Shown here: piece after piece, positions 37,015 through 46,844 of the stretch
Layout: each line of letters opens with the position of its first letter
Position numbering within the stretch: position 1 is the stretch's first letter
Source of the DNA: Bacteroidota bacterium
GTDB taxonomy: Bacteria > Bacteroidota > Bacteroidia > Bacteroidales > GCA-2711565
NCBI GenBank assembly: GCA_018816945.1
Contig: JAHIVC010000062.1
Coordinates: 25,785-89,784 of the forward strand
Length of the DNA: 64,000 bases
Direction of reading: 5' to 3'
Translations under genes and position numbers: made by a program
The notes under the pieces: model-generated
Told to the model about the DNA's origin: nothing
What the model saw: the letters and a program-made list of their open reading frames with translations, nothing else
The model's database searches: none

Positions 37015-38349
37015 ATGCCAATCTCAAAATCGGTTCTATTGATCTTCAGCATCCTTTTAATTCCCTTTACATATGCCCATTCACAACAACATGTCGAGAG
37101 AAATACTGATACTACAATTGTAATTGCTACTTCCGGAAACAGTTGGGTTGTGAACGACCCTTTTCAATCATCGGAAGTAATTTCTTCGGATGGAATTACG
37201 AATTGGACAAATCAGGACCAAATTATCCGTACTTACTTTTACGTTGATAAACCCGGACAAATCAGCTTGTCCTTAAAAATAAAAACAGAAAAAGGTTCAT
37301 CTGTTATTAAAGTTGGGGTTGGCGATTTTTCGAAAAATATTATAATTAACAATGCCGAATTTGAGCAAATTGATATTGGCAATTTTGAGGTTCATTCTGC
37401 AGGTTACCATTTCATCGAATTGAAAGGATTAGAAAAAGAAGGAAACACTTTTGCAGATGTTATGGAAATTAAACTCACTTATGATTCTTCAAAAAATGCG
37501 ATTAAATACATAGCCGATGATTTTTATTTTGGGAGAAGGGGGCCATCTACCCATTTACTTTTCCAAACTCCGCCTGAAATTGATGATATTGAATGGTTTT
37601 ATAATGAAATAGAAATCGATGAAAATCAGGATGCCATTGGATCCTATTTTATGGCATGCGGCTTTACCGGCGGATACTTTGGAATACAGGTGAATTCAGA
37701 AACTGAACGAAGAATTTTGTTTTCGATTTGGAGCCCTTATAATACCGACGATCCCAAAAGCATTCCTGAAGAATACCGGATCAAATTACTTTCAAAAGGA
37801 GATGGAGTTACAACAGGAGAATTTGGAGATGAAGGATCGGGAGGGCAGAGTTATAAAATATTTCCATGGAATGTTAAGACCCGATATAAATTCATCATCA
37901 GTGCTAAACCGACCGATAATGAATCAACGGACTACACAGCTTATTTTTGCGATCCAAAGGAAGGAACTTGGAATTTGATAGCCAGCTTTCGTAAACCAAA
38001 AACGCATTCATATCTAACCCGACTTTACTCTTTTTTAGAAAATTTCATCCCCGAAACAGGAATTATCAGTAGGCAAGGTGGCTTTTATAATCAATGGATT
38101 AGAGATTCGAAAGGAAAATGGCACGAAATTAATGAAGCCCGGTTCTCTGCCGATGCTACTGCAAAAAAAGGTTCACGTCTCGACTATTCAGGAGGAATCA
38201 AAAATGATGGCTTTTATTTAAAAAATTGTGGCTTTACCAACGATCATCTAAAAATTGGAACACCTCTTAAGCGTCCCCAAAATGGCACTTCGCCTTCCGT
38301 TAATATTAATGAACTTGATAAAATAAATAACTCCCATAAAATTCAATAA
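37015..38349 (+). CDS. Secreted DUF5077-DUF3472 protein
   Basis: A 444-residue exported protein with a signal peptide (about 1-24, ending YAHSQ). Residues 30-155 fit DUF5077, a carbohydrate-binding-like beta-sandwich (DKPGQISLSLKIK; HSAGYHFIELKGL). Residues 165-360 fit DUF3472 (TPPEIDDIEWFYNEIEI; ACGFTGGYFGIQVN; ESTDYTAYF). Such proteins accompany polysaccharide-degrading enzymes in Bacteroidota and are thought to bind glycans. It starts the glycan cluster, and the glycosidase-like gene follows after a single base. Confidence 0.82.
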   Translation: MPISKSVLLIFSILLIPFTYAHSQQHVERNTDTTIVIATSGNSWVVNDPFQSSEVISSDGITNWTNQDQIIRTYFYVDKPGQISLSLKIKTEKGSSVIKVGVGDFSKNIIINNAEFEQIDIGNFEVHSAGYHFIELKGLEKEGNTFADVMEIKLTYDSSKNAIKYIADDFYFGRRGPSTHLLFQTPPEIDDIEWFYNEIEIDENQDAIGSYFMACGFTGGYFGIQVNSETERRILFSIWSPYNTDDPKSIPEEYRIKLLSKGDGVTTGEFGDEGSGGQSYKIFPWNVKTRYKFIISAKPTDNESTDYTAYFCDPKEGTWNLIASFRKPKTHSYLTRLYSFLENFIPETGIISRQGGFYNQWIRDSKGKWHEINEARFSADATAKKGSRLDYSGGIKNDGFYLKNCGFTNDHLKIGTPLKRPQNGTSPSVNINELDKINNSHKIQ

Positions 38350-38350
38350 A

Positions 38351-41300
38351 ATGCATCGACCTAAACTTTTAAACTTATCTTATTCTTTAAGCATTATGTT
38401 TTTCTTTGCCTGCTCCGTCGAAAAACCCAATCAAATAAATTATCGGGGAAAAAACATTTCAGCATCTGACTACGAAATGAGTTATGAGAGTGGGAATTGG
38501 GAACATCCGGATTATTCCAAAGCATTTGAATCATTAGGAAATCAACGAATAGTGGTCGAAGTTGGTGAACAAACCGACGGACCTGTGCAAATTAAAATTC
38601 CCTGGCGAAGAAAAGATGACAATCCTCAGGATAAAACCATAATTATCATCGATGCCAATACCAATATACCCATTGAAAATATTCAAGTTCTTGAAATAAA
38701 TAATGAGTTTGGGCATCTTGTTTTTGAACCGAATAAAAGATCTTCAAAGTACTATGTATATTATTTACCTCATCAATCAACGGGGAGTTATTATCCTAAA
38801 CTTCATTATCTAAAACCTTTAGAGTTAAGCAATGAATCTATAACATTGAAAAACAAACTCACAAGCGATCAAATACAGCGTTTACCAAAAGCAAAAATCA
38901 TAAGTGCCCAGTCCATAGATGATTTCAACTCTTTTTTACCAATGGAAATTATTGCTACGAAGGAAGAAGTTTCAGATTTTATTCAAAACGATCCCGGGCT
39001 ATTTTATTTATTTCCCGAATACAGGGAACGTCCAATTAAGATGGATGATTATTTGCCACTTCATTGGATTAAACCTCTTAAAAAAGTGAATGGATTATCC
39101 GATAAGGTGCTTCGGGGTGAATTTTATACTTTTCAAATCGGGGTATTTGCAGCATCCGAAAACTTAAAAAATATCATAGTTCAGTTCACCGATCTCAAAA
39201 GCGGTAAAAACACCATTCCCAAAGAAATGATCACCTGTTTTAATACTTCAGGAATTGATCTGAATGGAGTGCCTTTCAATAGAATATTAAATATTTCATC
39301 AGGAAAAATACAAGCACTTTGGTTTGGGATTGATATTCCTGAATCAACCAGGCAGGGTGAATATTTAGGTCACATTATCGTGAAGCCGGTAGGACCAAGA
39401 TCAGACACCGTTATTATAAAACTGAAGGTGTTAAATGAAGTAATTGCCAATCATGGAGATGATTCGCCGGAGAATATGACCAGACTTCGTTGGTTAAATT
39501 CAAGCATCGGGACTGATCCTGATTTTATTGTTAAGCCTTTTGAAGCTGTAAAAATTGATGATAAAACCATTCGGATTATAGGTCGTGATATTACATTAAA
39601 CGACTACGGTTTGCCCGAAAAAATTTCTTCATTTTTCACTCAGGAGATGACAAAATTAAAGGATGACAAGGAAGATGTATTAGCGAAACCAATACGATTT
39701 GAGATTATCAACAAAGATGGCAGACCCGAACTATGGGACACCAGCCCTTACACAATTGATCAAACATACCCTGGTGAAGCTAACTGGGAATCGATCAATA
39801 CTTCAAAAAATTTCAGAATGAAGTTGACCGGTAGTGTTGAATATGACGGAATGCTCGATTATAAAATCCAGGTAACTGCAATCAATGATGCCAATATCAA
39901 AGACATTAAACTTGAAATTCCGATGCAAAAAGATGCAGCCCAATATATTTTGGGATTAGGATTTAAAGGCGGCAAACGTGAAGAAAATATTGCCTGGAAA
40001 TGGGATGTAAAAAAGCATCAGGAAGGGGTTTGGCTGGGAACCATCAATAAAGGATTACAGTATGTTTTGAGGGACGAAAAGTACGAACGTCCGCTTAACA
40101 CGAATTTCTACCAAACCAAACCTTTGATCCTTCCGACATCATGGTATAATGAAAATAAAGGCGGAATCAACATTTCATCAAATAATGAGAGCGTAAATAT
40201 TGAAAATTACTGCGGTTCACGCACAATGCTTGCCGGAGATACCTTAAATTTTAATATCCGTTTTTTAATAACGCCTTTTAAACTGATCGACACGAAAGAA
40301 CATTTTTCGACCCGTTTTGTGCATAAATACGTACCTGTTGATTCGGTAGCGAAATGGAAGGGAACCATTGTCAATGTTCATCATGCCAATGAAATAAATC
40401 CTTACATCAATTACCCGTTTTATAACGTTGAACAACAAAAAGCATACATCAATGAGGCCCACAGCAAAGGCATCAAAGTGAAACTATATAATACCATCCG
40501 TGAGCTCAGTTATAAATCTTACGAATTATTTGCACTCAAAAGTTTAGGTGATGAAATATTTAATGATGGCCAAGGAGGTGGGCATAGTTGGTTGCAGGAG
40601 CATTTTAAATCTCACTATTTTTCAGCCTGGCATGCTACCACCGTGAATGATGCAGCCATTTTGAACAAGGGCAATTCACGCTGGACCAATTATTACATCG
40701 AAGGGATTAACTGGCTGGCAAAAAATCAAAAAATTGATGGTTTATATTTAGATGACATCGCTTTTAGCCGAACAACCGTCAAAAGGATTGCCAGTGTTTT
40801 GAACGCGCATAGAGAAAATTTTGTAATCGACCTGCATTCGGCCAACCAGTACAATTTCAGGGATGGGTTCATCAACAGTGCTTTACTTTACATGGAACAC
40901 ATGCCTTATATTTCAAGGCTTTGGTTTGGTGAATATTTCGAATACAATTTAAATCCTGATTATTGGCTCACTGAGGTTTCCGGAATTCCGTTCGGACTGA
41001 CAGGTGAAATGCTTGAAGGCGGTGGGCACCCTTTCCGTGGACTGGTTTACGGAATGACCAACCGGGTTTATGGCGATAGCGACCCGCGGGCAATCTGGAA
41101 ATTATTTGATGACTTTGATATTGCCAACAGTGAAATGTTGGGATATTGGGTAGATCGTTCCCCCGTAAAAACCAATCATCAAAACATCAAATCAACAGTT
41201 TACCTGGAAAAAGATAAAGTGCTGATTGCCATCGGCTCCTGGTCGGATAAAGATGAGAATGTTATTTTGAATATTGATTGGAGAAAATTGGGTTTTAACA

Positions 41301-41425
41301 ATAACAATGTGCATTTATTCAGCCCCAAGATTGAAGGCTTACAAGATGAAAAATCCTATGATATTGACAAAGCAATTTTAGTTGAAAAGAATAAAGGATT
41401 AATTTTAATTTTAAACTCAAACTAG
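38351..41425 (+). CDS. Glycoside-hydrolase-like lipoprotein (DUF6067 family)
   Basis: A 1024-residue exported lipoprotein (lipobox FFAC, about residue 22). The N-terminal half is beta-rich (about 40-400). The C-terminal half (about 640-1000) looks like a TIM-barrel glycosidase: VKLYNTIRELSYKSYELFALKSLGDEIF, then IDGLYLDDIAFSRTT, where the aspartates are candidate catalytic acids, and NFVIDLHSANQYN. This matches DUF6067, a family related to glycosidases such as GH123. The substrate is unknown. It follows the DUF3472 gene by 1 nt, so the two are surely co-expressed. Confidence 0.82.
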   Translation: MHRPKLLNLSYSLSIMFFFACSVEKPNQINYRGKNISASDYEMSYESGNWEHPDYSKAFESLGNQRIVVEVGEQTDGPVQIKIPWRRKDDNPQDKTIIIIDANTNIPIENIQVLEINNEFGHLVFEPNKRSSKYYVYYLPHQSTGSYYPKLHYLKPLELSNESITLKNKLTSDQIQRLPKAKIISAQSIDDFNSFLPMEIIATKEEVSDFIQNDPGLFYLFPEYRERPIKMDDYLPLHWIKPLKKVNGLSDKVLRGEFYTFQIGVFAASENLKNIIVQFTDLKSGKNTIPKEMITCFNTSGIDLNGVPFNRILNISSGKIQALWFGIDIPESTRQGEYLGHIIVKPVGPRSDTVIIKLKVLNEVIANHGDDSPENMTRLRWLNSSIGTDPDFIVKPFEAVKIDDKTIRIIGRDITLNDYGLPEKISSFFTQEMTKLKDDKEDVLAKPIRFEIINKDGRPELWDTSPYTIDQTYPGEANWESINTSKNFRMKLTGSVEYDGMLDYKIQVTAINDANIKDIKLEIPMQKDAAQYILGLGFKGGKREENIAWKWDVKKHQEGVWLGTINKGLQYVLRDEKYERPLNTNFYQTKPLILPTSWYNENKGGINISSNNESVNIENYCGSRTMLAGDTLNFNIRFLITPFKLIDTKEHFSTRFVHKYVPVDSVAKWKGTIVNVHHANEINPYINYPFYNVEQQKAYINEAHSKGIKVKLYNTIRELSYKSYELFALKSLGDEIFNDGQGGGHSWLQEHFKSHYFSAWHATTVNDAAILNKGNSRWTNYYIEGINWLAKNQKIDGLYLDDIAFSRTTVKRIASVLNAHRENFVIDLHSANQYNFRDGFINSALLYMEHMPYISRLWFGEYFEYNLNPDYWLTEVSGIPFGLTGEMLEGGGHPFRGLVYGMTNRVYGDSDPRAIWKLFDDFDIANSEMLGYWVDRSPVKTNHQNIKSTVYLEKDKVLIAIGSWSDKDENVILNIDWRKLGFNNNNVHLFSPKIEGLQDEKSYDIDKAILVEKNKGLILILNSN

Positions 41426-41479
41426 TCGACAAATAAAATTTAACTAAATTATTATTAAACAATAGTCACTGTGCATTCA

Positions 41480-41863
41480 ATGATGATAGCCCCATGCGGA
41501 ATGAATTGTGCGTTGTGTTATGCATACCAACGGGATAAAAATAAATGTGATGGTTGTTGGGGCGCTTATGAGCAAAAACCTAACTCATGCAGAAAATGCA
41601 GCATTACTAATTGTGAACATCTTGCAAAAACCGAGTCGAAGTTTTGTTACGATTGCGAAAAATTTCCTTGCAAAAGGTTGAAACAGTTGGATGAAAGATA
41701 CAGGACTAAATACCACATGAGCATGCTTGAAAATCTTTCAAATATTAGAACATACGGAATAGATGTTTTTATTAATAATGAACGTGAAAGATGGAAATGC
41801 GCTCATTGCGGTGCTACCTTTTGTGTTCACCATCATTGTTGCTCAAATTGTGGAAAAAATTAA
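41480..41863 (+). CDS. DUF3795 family cysteine-rich protein
   Basis: A 127-residue protein with many cysteines in CxxC-like pairs: APCGMNCALC, KCDGCW, SCRKCSITNC, FCYDCEKFPC, KCAHCG and CCSNCG. DUF3795 members start with this APCGxxCxxC and probably bind zinc or an iron-sulfur cluster. The ATG at 41480 is preferred over an in-frame GTG at 41471. Its place between two glycosidase genes may be accidental; the function is unknown. Confidence 0.85.
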   Translation: MMIAPCGMNCALCYAYQRDKNKCDGCWGAYEQKPNSCRKCSITNCEHLAKTESKFCYDCEKFPCKRLKQLDERYRTKYHMSMLENLSNIRTYGIDVFINNERERWKCAHCGATFCVHHHCCSNCGKN

Positions 41864-41882
41864 ATCTTGATTATACCGGCTT

Positions 41883-44213
41883 ATGAAAAAACAAATAAAA
41901 CTTCTCTCATTTTTTATTTTAATGAGTTCCTGTCAATTTCAAAAAAATAAGATGGATACAATTTCTGATTCTCCAAATAATAATGGAAATCTAACCCAAT
42001 ATGTAAATCCTTTGATTGGCACCAAAAATATGGGCCATACGTTTCCGGGGGCAACCACACCTTTCGGGATGGTACAATTAAGCCCCGAAACCAATCAACA
42101 AGTGATGTATATTGATGGTAAATACAATCCCGATACTTATAGATATTGCTCAGGATATCAATATGATGATACCACCATTTTCGGGTTCAGTCATACCCAT
42201 TTTAGCGGAACGGGGCATTCTGATTTAGGTGATTTTTTGGTCATGCCAACCGTTGGAAAATTAAATTTAAATCCCGGTGACGCGAACATACCCGAAAGTG
42301 GTTATCATTCGCAATTTTCGCATCAAAATGAATTTGCTGAACCCGGATATTATAAGGTTCGATTAGACGACTACAACATCAATGCTGAATTAACAGCTTC
42401 CGACAGAGTTGGATTTCATCAGTATACTTTTCCGGAGACCGACAGTGCACATATTATTTTGGATTTGATTTCAAACATTTATAATTACGACGATAAAAAT
42501 GTTTGGACCTTTGTGCGTGTTGAAAACGACTCACTTGTGACAGGCTACAGGCAAACCCATGGCTGGGCCCGCACCCGGACCGTTTATTTTGCCATGCAAT
42601 TTTCGAAGCCATTTTATCAATACGGTCATAAAAAATATGATGAAATGAAGTACAATGGCTTTTATCGACGATTTAACGAAGCTGAAAACTTCCCTGAAAT
42701 GGCTGGCAAAAATATCCGGGCCTATTTCGATTTCAAGACAGAAAAAAACGAGCAAATTAAAATCAAATTTGCCCTTTCTTCGGTCAGTACAAATGGAGCT
42801 TTAAATAATTTAAAGGCGGAAATTCCACATTGGGATTTTGATAAAGTGAAAGCTGAAACCCAACAAAAATGGAATATAGAATTATCAAAAATCGCAGTCG
42901 AAACAGAAACGCTCGAGCAAAAAGAGACCTTCTATTCAGCCATGTACCACAGCATGCTCAGCCCCATTATATATGAAGATGTGGATGGTTCTTACCGTGG
43001 GTTGGATCAAAATATTTATCTATCGGATGGATTTATAAATTATACCATTTTCTCCCTTTGGGATACTTACCGCGCACTGCATCCACTGTTCAACATCATT
43101 CAACCTAAAAGGAATAACGACATGATCAAATCGATGTTGGCTCATCACGACCAGAGCGTGCATAAGATGTTGCCCATTTGGAGCCATTATGCCAATGAAA
43201 ACTGGTGTATGATTGGTTATCACTCGGTTTCGGTAATTGCCGATGCCATTGCAAAAGGCACCACAGATGTAGATTTGAACAGGGCATTAAAAGCATGTGA
43301 AAACACATCTACAGTTCCTTATTTTGATGGTTTGGATTATTATATTAGTAAAGGTTACGTACCCGAAGATAAGAGTTCTTCTTCCGTATCCAAAACTTTG
43401 GAATTTGCTTACGACGACTGGTGTATTTCTCAAATTGCTAAGAAAGCCGGCAATGAACAATCCTCATTAACTTATCAAAAACGCTCCAAAAATTATGTGA
43501 ATGTTTATGATCCTGAAATTGGATATATGCGACCCAAGCTGGCCGATGGAACCTGGCGCCCTGAGTTTAACCCGATTGATACCCACGGACAGGGCTTTAT
43601 TGAAGGAAATGCCTGGAATTACGGATTATACGTACCTCATGAAATTGATAATATGATTTCGATGATGGGTGGAAAAGACAAATTCTCTGCTCATCTTGAT
43701 ATGATTTTCACCACTCCGATTGAAGATAAATTCATCGAAAAAAATGAAGATATCACACGTGATGGCATCATCGGGAATTATGTGCATGGAAACGAACCCG
43801 GGCATCACATGCCTTATTTGTACAACTGGACCAACGACGCATGGAAAACACAAGAAAGGGTTAGGATGATCATGAAAACCATGTACAGCAATAAAGAAGA
43901 CGGTTTGTGTGGCAATGACGATGCCGGACAGATGAGTGCCTGGTATATTTTCAGTGCTCTGGGTTTTTATCCCGTAACTCCGGGCTCAGATGAATATGCG
44001 ATTGGCAGTCCGATGGTTAACAAAGCAACCATTCAGCTTGAAAATGGAAAAACCTTAATTATCAATACGATCAACCAAAGCTCTGAGAATGTTTATGTCG
44101 AAAAAGTAGAAATTAACGGAAAAGTTATTGTAGGAAATATTTTAAAACATAGTAACATTGCTAACGGCGGGCAGATAACTTTTTATTTGCGGAATAACCA
44201 TAAAGAGATCTAA
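41883..44213 (+). CDS. GH92 family alpha-mannosidase lipoprotein
   Basis: A 776-residue exported lipoprotein (lipobox MSSC at about residue 16). Signature blocks of the calcium-dependent GH92 family appear in order: NPLIGTKNMGHTFPGATTPFG, FGFSHTHFSGTGHSDLGDF, WDTYRALHPLFNII, GNEPGHHMPYLYNW, and GNDDAGQMSAWYIFSALGFYP with the candidate catalytic aspartates. These enzymes release terminal alpha-linked mannose, for example from yeast mannan or N-glycans. It lies 19 nt after the DUF3795 gene. No SusC/SusD transporter pair or regulator is next to it, unlike classical polysaccharide utilisation loci. Confidence 0.94.
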   Translation: MKKQIKLLSFFILMSSCQFQKNKMDTISDSPNNNGNLTQYVNPLIGTKNMGHTFPGATTPFGMVQLSPETNQQVMYIDGKYNPDTYRYCSGYQYDDTTIFGFSHTHFSGTGHSDLGDFLVMPTVGKLNLNPGDANIPESGYHSQFSHQNEFAEPGYYKVRLDDYNINAELTASDRVGFHQYTFPETDSAHIILDLISNIYNYDDKNVWTFVRVENDSLVTGYRQTHGWARTRTVYFAMQFSKPFYQYGHKKYDEMKYNGFYRRFNEAENFPEMAGKNIRAYFDFKTEKNEQIKIKFALSSVSTNGALNNLKAEIPHWDFDKVKAETQQKWNIELSKIAVETETLEQKETFYSAMYHSMLSPIIYEDVDGSYRGLDQNIYLSDGFINYTIFSLWDTYRALHPLFNIIQPKRNNDMIKSMLAHHDQSVHKMLPIWSHYANENWCMIGYHSVSVIADAIAKGTTDVDLNRALKACENTSTVPYFDGLDYYISKGYVPEDKSSSSVSKTLEFAYDDWCISQIAKKAGNEQSSLTYQKRSKNYVNVYDPEIGYMRPKLADGTWRPEFNPIDTHGQGFIEGNAWNYGLYVPHEIDNMISMMGGKDKFSAHLDMIFTTPIEDKFIEKNEDITRDGIIGNYVHGNEPGHHMPYLYNWTNDAWKTQERVRMIMKTMYSNKEDGLCGNDDAGQMSAWYIFSALGFYPVTPGSDEYAIGSPMVNKATIQLENGKTLIINTINQSSENVYVEKVEINGKVIVGNILKHSNIANGGQITFYLRNNHKEI

Positions 44214-44233
44214 AAGAAAAAGCAGCAACCGGA

Positions 44234-44263
44234 TTGAACACAGTTGAAAATTATTTATATTTG
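44234..44263 (+). promoter_or_regulatory. Bacteroidota promoter before the 44.3-kb lipoprotein
   Basis: TTG at 44234-44236, a 19-nt spacer and TATATTTG at 44256-44263 give a full consensus match. The leader to the ATG at 44329 would be about 58 nt. Confidence 0.65.
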
Positions 44264-44328
44264 ATAAAATAAAAGATTTTTTCTAATTAAACAAAGTTAT
44301 TAATCAAGATTTTAAACTCTTAAATGCT

Positions 44329-44964
44329 ATGAAACTTCTAAGATCATTATTCATTGTACTATTATTGTTGGCCATAAGCAGCCAATCTTGCAAAAAAAGC
44401 AAATCCTCTGTAATAGAAGGTGAGCAATCACCAATGGGAGTAGTTGGTACTACCGTTCAGGTATCCACCGGAAATGTGGCTGGTGTTAGTAATATTACAG
44501 GTTCGGTAACAGAACTAGAGGATGGAATATCCACATTTACGGCATCTGCAACAATTACCAACTCACGAATAAAAACACTGCTGGCCAATTTTCCTGAATT
44601 TACCATTTCGGGAAACAATGTTAGCATCTCAGAACTTAAGTTTAAAATAACCGATCAGGGATATCAGGCCGTCAATGTGCTGGATCCAGGGGTCCTTGTT
44701 AATTACAACTCAAATGTTGGAGATACCTATCCAATCGCCGGAACAAATTCGAGCAGGACTGTTGTTAGCAAATCAACCGTGGATGATTACTCCTGGGGAT
44801 ATATGGACATTAAAGTTTCAGTGGTTGAAGAAAATCCAAATAAACTAGGGGTCAAAAAAATCAAATACATAGCCAATCATAGATGGGGACTTGTTGCGAT
44901 TGTGATCACTTTTGATGATAATACAGAACTTAATTTTGGTTTGTTTTCAAGCACGAACAATTAA
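44329..44964 (+). CDS. Hypothetical lipoprotein
   Basis: A 211-residue exported protein with a signal peptide and a probable lipid-attached cysteine (C21, in SSQSCKK). The mature part is rich in T, S, V and N and looks beta-stranded; no family is recognised. It has its own consensus promoter, which argues that it is a real gene. The radical SAM gene starts 74 nt downstream on the same strand. Confidence 0.7.
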   Translation: MKLLRSLFIVLLLLAISSQSCKKSKSSVIEGEQSPMGVVGTTVQVSTGNVAGVSNITGSVTELEDGISTFTASATITNSRIKTLLANFPEFTISGNNVSISELKFKITDQGYQAVNVLDPGVLVNYNSNVGDTYPIAGTNSSRTVVSKSTVDDYSWGYMDIKVSVVEENPNKLGVKKIKYIANHRWGLVAIVITFDDNTELNFGLFSSTNN

Positions 44965-45038
44965 ATTAATTTGACATTTTACTTAACCTGTTACTCTGCC
45001 ATCGTTAAAATTACGAGTGGATAGCTAATTATGAACCT

Positions 45039-46307
45039 ATGCATTACCTTAATATTTTAGGAGAAAAAAAACCTATACCACCTTATCCACATCATAAAGA
45101 TTATATTTACAGATGTTATCGCTTCTTTGAAGTAGATAATTTATTTTCTTTTCTTACCATTAATGGTAAATTCAGACTTATCAAAGAATATCTTACCAAT
45201 CGCAAGTATAAAATTTCAATTCCACGCGATTTACTTATTGATCCAACAAGTTCTTGTAACTTAAAATGTAAAGGGTGTTGGGCCGCCGACTATGACAGAA
45301 ACAATAACTTATCCTTTGAAAAACTTGATGAAATCCTTACAGAAGCTGAAAAGCTCGGAGTGATGGATATAGTAATGAGCGGTGGCGAACCACTTATGCG
45401 TAAAAACGACATTATTGAGCTTTGCCGCAAGCACCATAAACTCACATTTGCAATGTTTACCAACGGAACGCTTATTGATGAAGCTTTCGCAGATGAAATG
45501 GCCGAACTTGGTAATTTAAATGCTTTTATCAGTATCGAAGGGTTTAAGCAAGAGAATGACTTTAGGAGAGGTGAAGGTACATTTGATAAAGTAGTCGCAG
45601 CCATGGATCTTTTGAAAAAAAGGGATATCGGGTTTGGATTCTCGGCCTGCTATCATGCTAAAAATTACGAAACCATTGCAAGCGACGAGTTTCTTGATTT
45701 TATACGGTTGAAAGGTGCATGGTTTGGTTGGCTGTTTAATTATATCCCTGTTGGAAGCGACGCAGATGTTTCATTGTGTTTGAATGCAAAACAACGTCGG
45801 TTTGTAAAAGAAAAAATCGAGCAGTATTCTCTCAAGCATAAATACGCCATCATTGATTTTGCCAATTGCGGACATAAAGCTTTCGGTTGTGTTGCTGCCG
45901 GGAATGATTTTGTACACATCAATGCAAATGGAGATGTTGAACCTTGCGCATTCTGCCATTATTCGGATACAAACATCAATGATAAATCGCTTGAAGAGGC
46001 GTTGCGCTCACCCTTTTTTAAAAAATTCCGAAGAGCAAAACCTTTTTCATCGAACTTTATGCGACCCTGCCCTATGGTAGATGTTCCCGAAGCAATCGTT
46101 GAACTCACTAAGTTAGAAGGAGTTAAATCGACCCATCTCAATAATCCTGAATCAGCTGAACAGTTAGTTCGAAAGACCATTCCCTTTGCTGATGCCTGGA
46201 AACCTGTTGCAGACGAAATGTATAAAGATCTCCCTAAAAAGCAGAAGAGAAGGCTGAATATTATTTCTAGGCTTTATTTGCGCTCTAACAATATTGTTAA
46301 CCGTTAA
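45039..46307 (+). CDS. Radical SAM protein with SPASM-like C-terminal cysteines
   Basis: A 422-residue enzyme. The radical SAM cluster motif is CNLKCKGC (C73, C77, C80) inside DPTSSCNLKCKGCWAADYD, followed by VMSGGEPLMR (SAM-binding GGEP). An extra cysteine set lies in the C-terminal half (CGHKAFGC, VEPCAFCHYS and RPCPMV), suggesting a second iron-sulfur cluster as in SPASM or twitch proteins. Such enzymes modify peptides, sugars or cofactors. Nothing nearby encodes an obvious peptide substrate. The first 60 residues are an extra N-terminal extension. Confidence 0.88.
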   Translation: MHYLNILGEKKPIPPYPHHKDYIYRCYRFFEVDNLFSFLTINGKFRLIKEYLTNRKYKISIPRDLLIDPTSSCNLKCKGCWAADYDRNNNLSFEKLDEILTEAEKLGVMDIVMSGGEPLMRKNDIIELCRKHHKLTFAMFTNGTLIDEAFADEMAELGNLNAFISIEGFKQENDFRRGEGTFDKVVAAMDLLKKRDIGFGFSACYHAKNYETIASDEFLDFIRLKGAWFGWLFNYIPVGSDADVSLCLNAKQRRFVKEKIEQYSLKHKYAIIDFANCGHKAFGCVAAGNDFVHINANGDVEPCAFCHYSDTNINDKSLEEALRSPFFKKFRRAKPFSSNFMRPCPMVDVPEAIVELTKLEGVKSTHLNNPESAEQLVRKTIPFADAWKPVADEMYKDLPKKQKRRLNIISRLYLRSNNIVNR

Positions 46308-46364
46308 TTAGCTGATATTATCCGCTAAATATTCTAAATCCGGAGTTCTTAAAATTGAGAAAAC

Positions 46365-46844
46365 ATGATTAAAATAACATTTCTACCATATAAATTCAAA
46401 TTTTTAGGTTTTGCGCTTATTGTCATTGGCTGCTTCTTTGCAGTTCTTTACAACTGTTTCGGTTTTTCGTTGCAAATGCCTGCTTTTGCGATATATTCTT
46501 CATTTATGCAAACCAAAATATTTACTATTATTCATACCAATTTTGCCGACGAACTAATACTTTTGCTACTCATCGCTGGATTACTATTTCTGATGTTTTC
46601 GGAAGACAGGTTTGAAAATCAACATCTCAATCAATTTCGAATAAAGGCACTTATTTATGCTATAATTACGAACTACCTCTTGCTGATTTTTTCTATCCTC
46701 TTTATATTTGGCGGTGGGTTTATGTCTGTGCTTATATTTAATTTATTTTCGATCTTAATTATTTATCAAATATTTTTCTACATTTTTAAAAAACGGTTTA
46801 AAAACAATTCCGGAAATCATAATAAAAATAATAATGAATCTTGA
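46365..46844 (+). CDS. Hypothetical membrane protein
   Basis: A 159-residue hydrophobic protein with about four spans (roughly 12-34, 58-81, 94-115 and 118-142) and a polar, asparagine- and lysine-rich tail. No family is recognised. Its last 11 nt overlap the start of the YdeI-family gene, so they are translated together. Confidence 0.7.
   Translation: MIKITFLPYKFKFLGFALIVIGCFFAVLYNCFGFSLQMPAFAIYSSFMQTKIFTIIHTNFADELILLLLIAGLLFLMFSEDRFENQHLNQFRIKALIYAIITNYLLLIFSILFIFGGGFMSVLIFNLFSILIIYQIFFYIFKKRFKNNSGNHNKNNNES

Noticed and set aside
45290..45604. 104-residue minus-strand ORF
   Set aside because: It is antisense to the radical SAM gene, whose cysteine motifs and frame are clear; serine-rich shadow composition.
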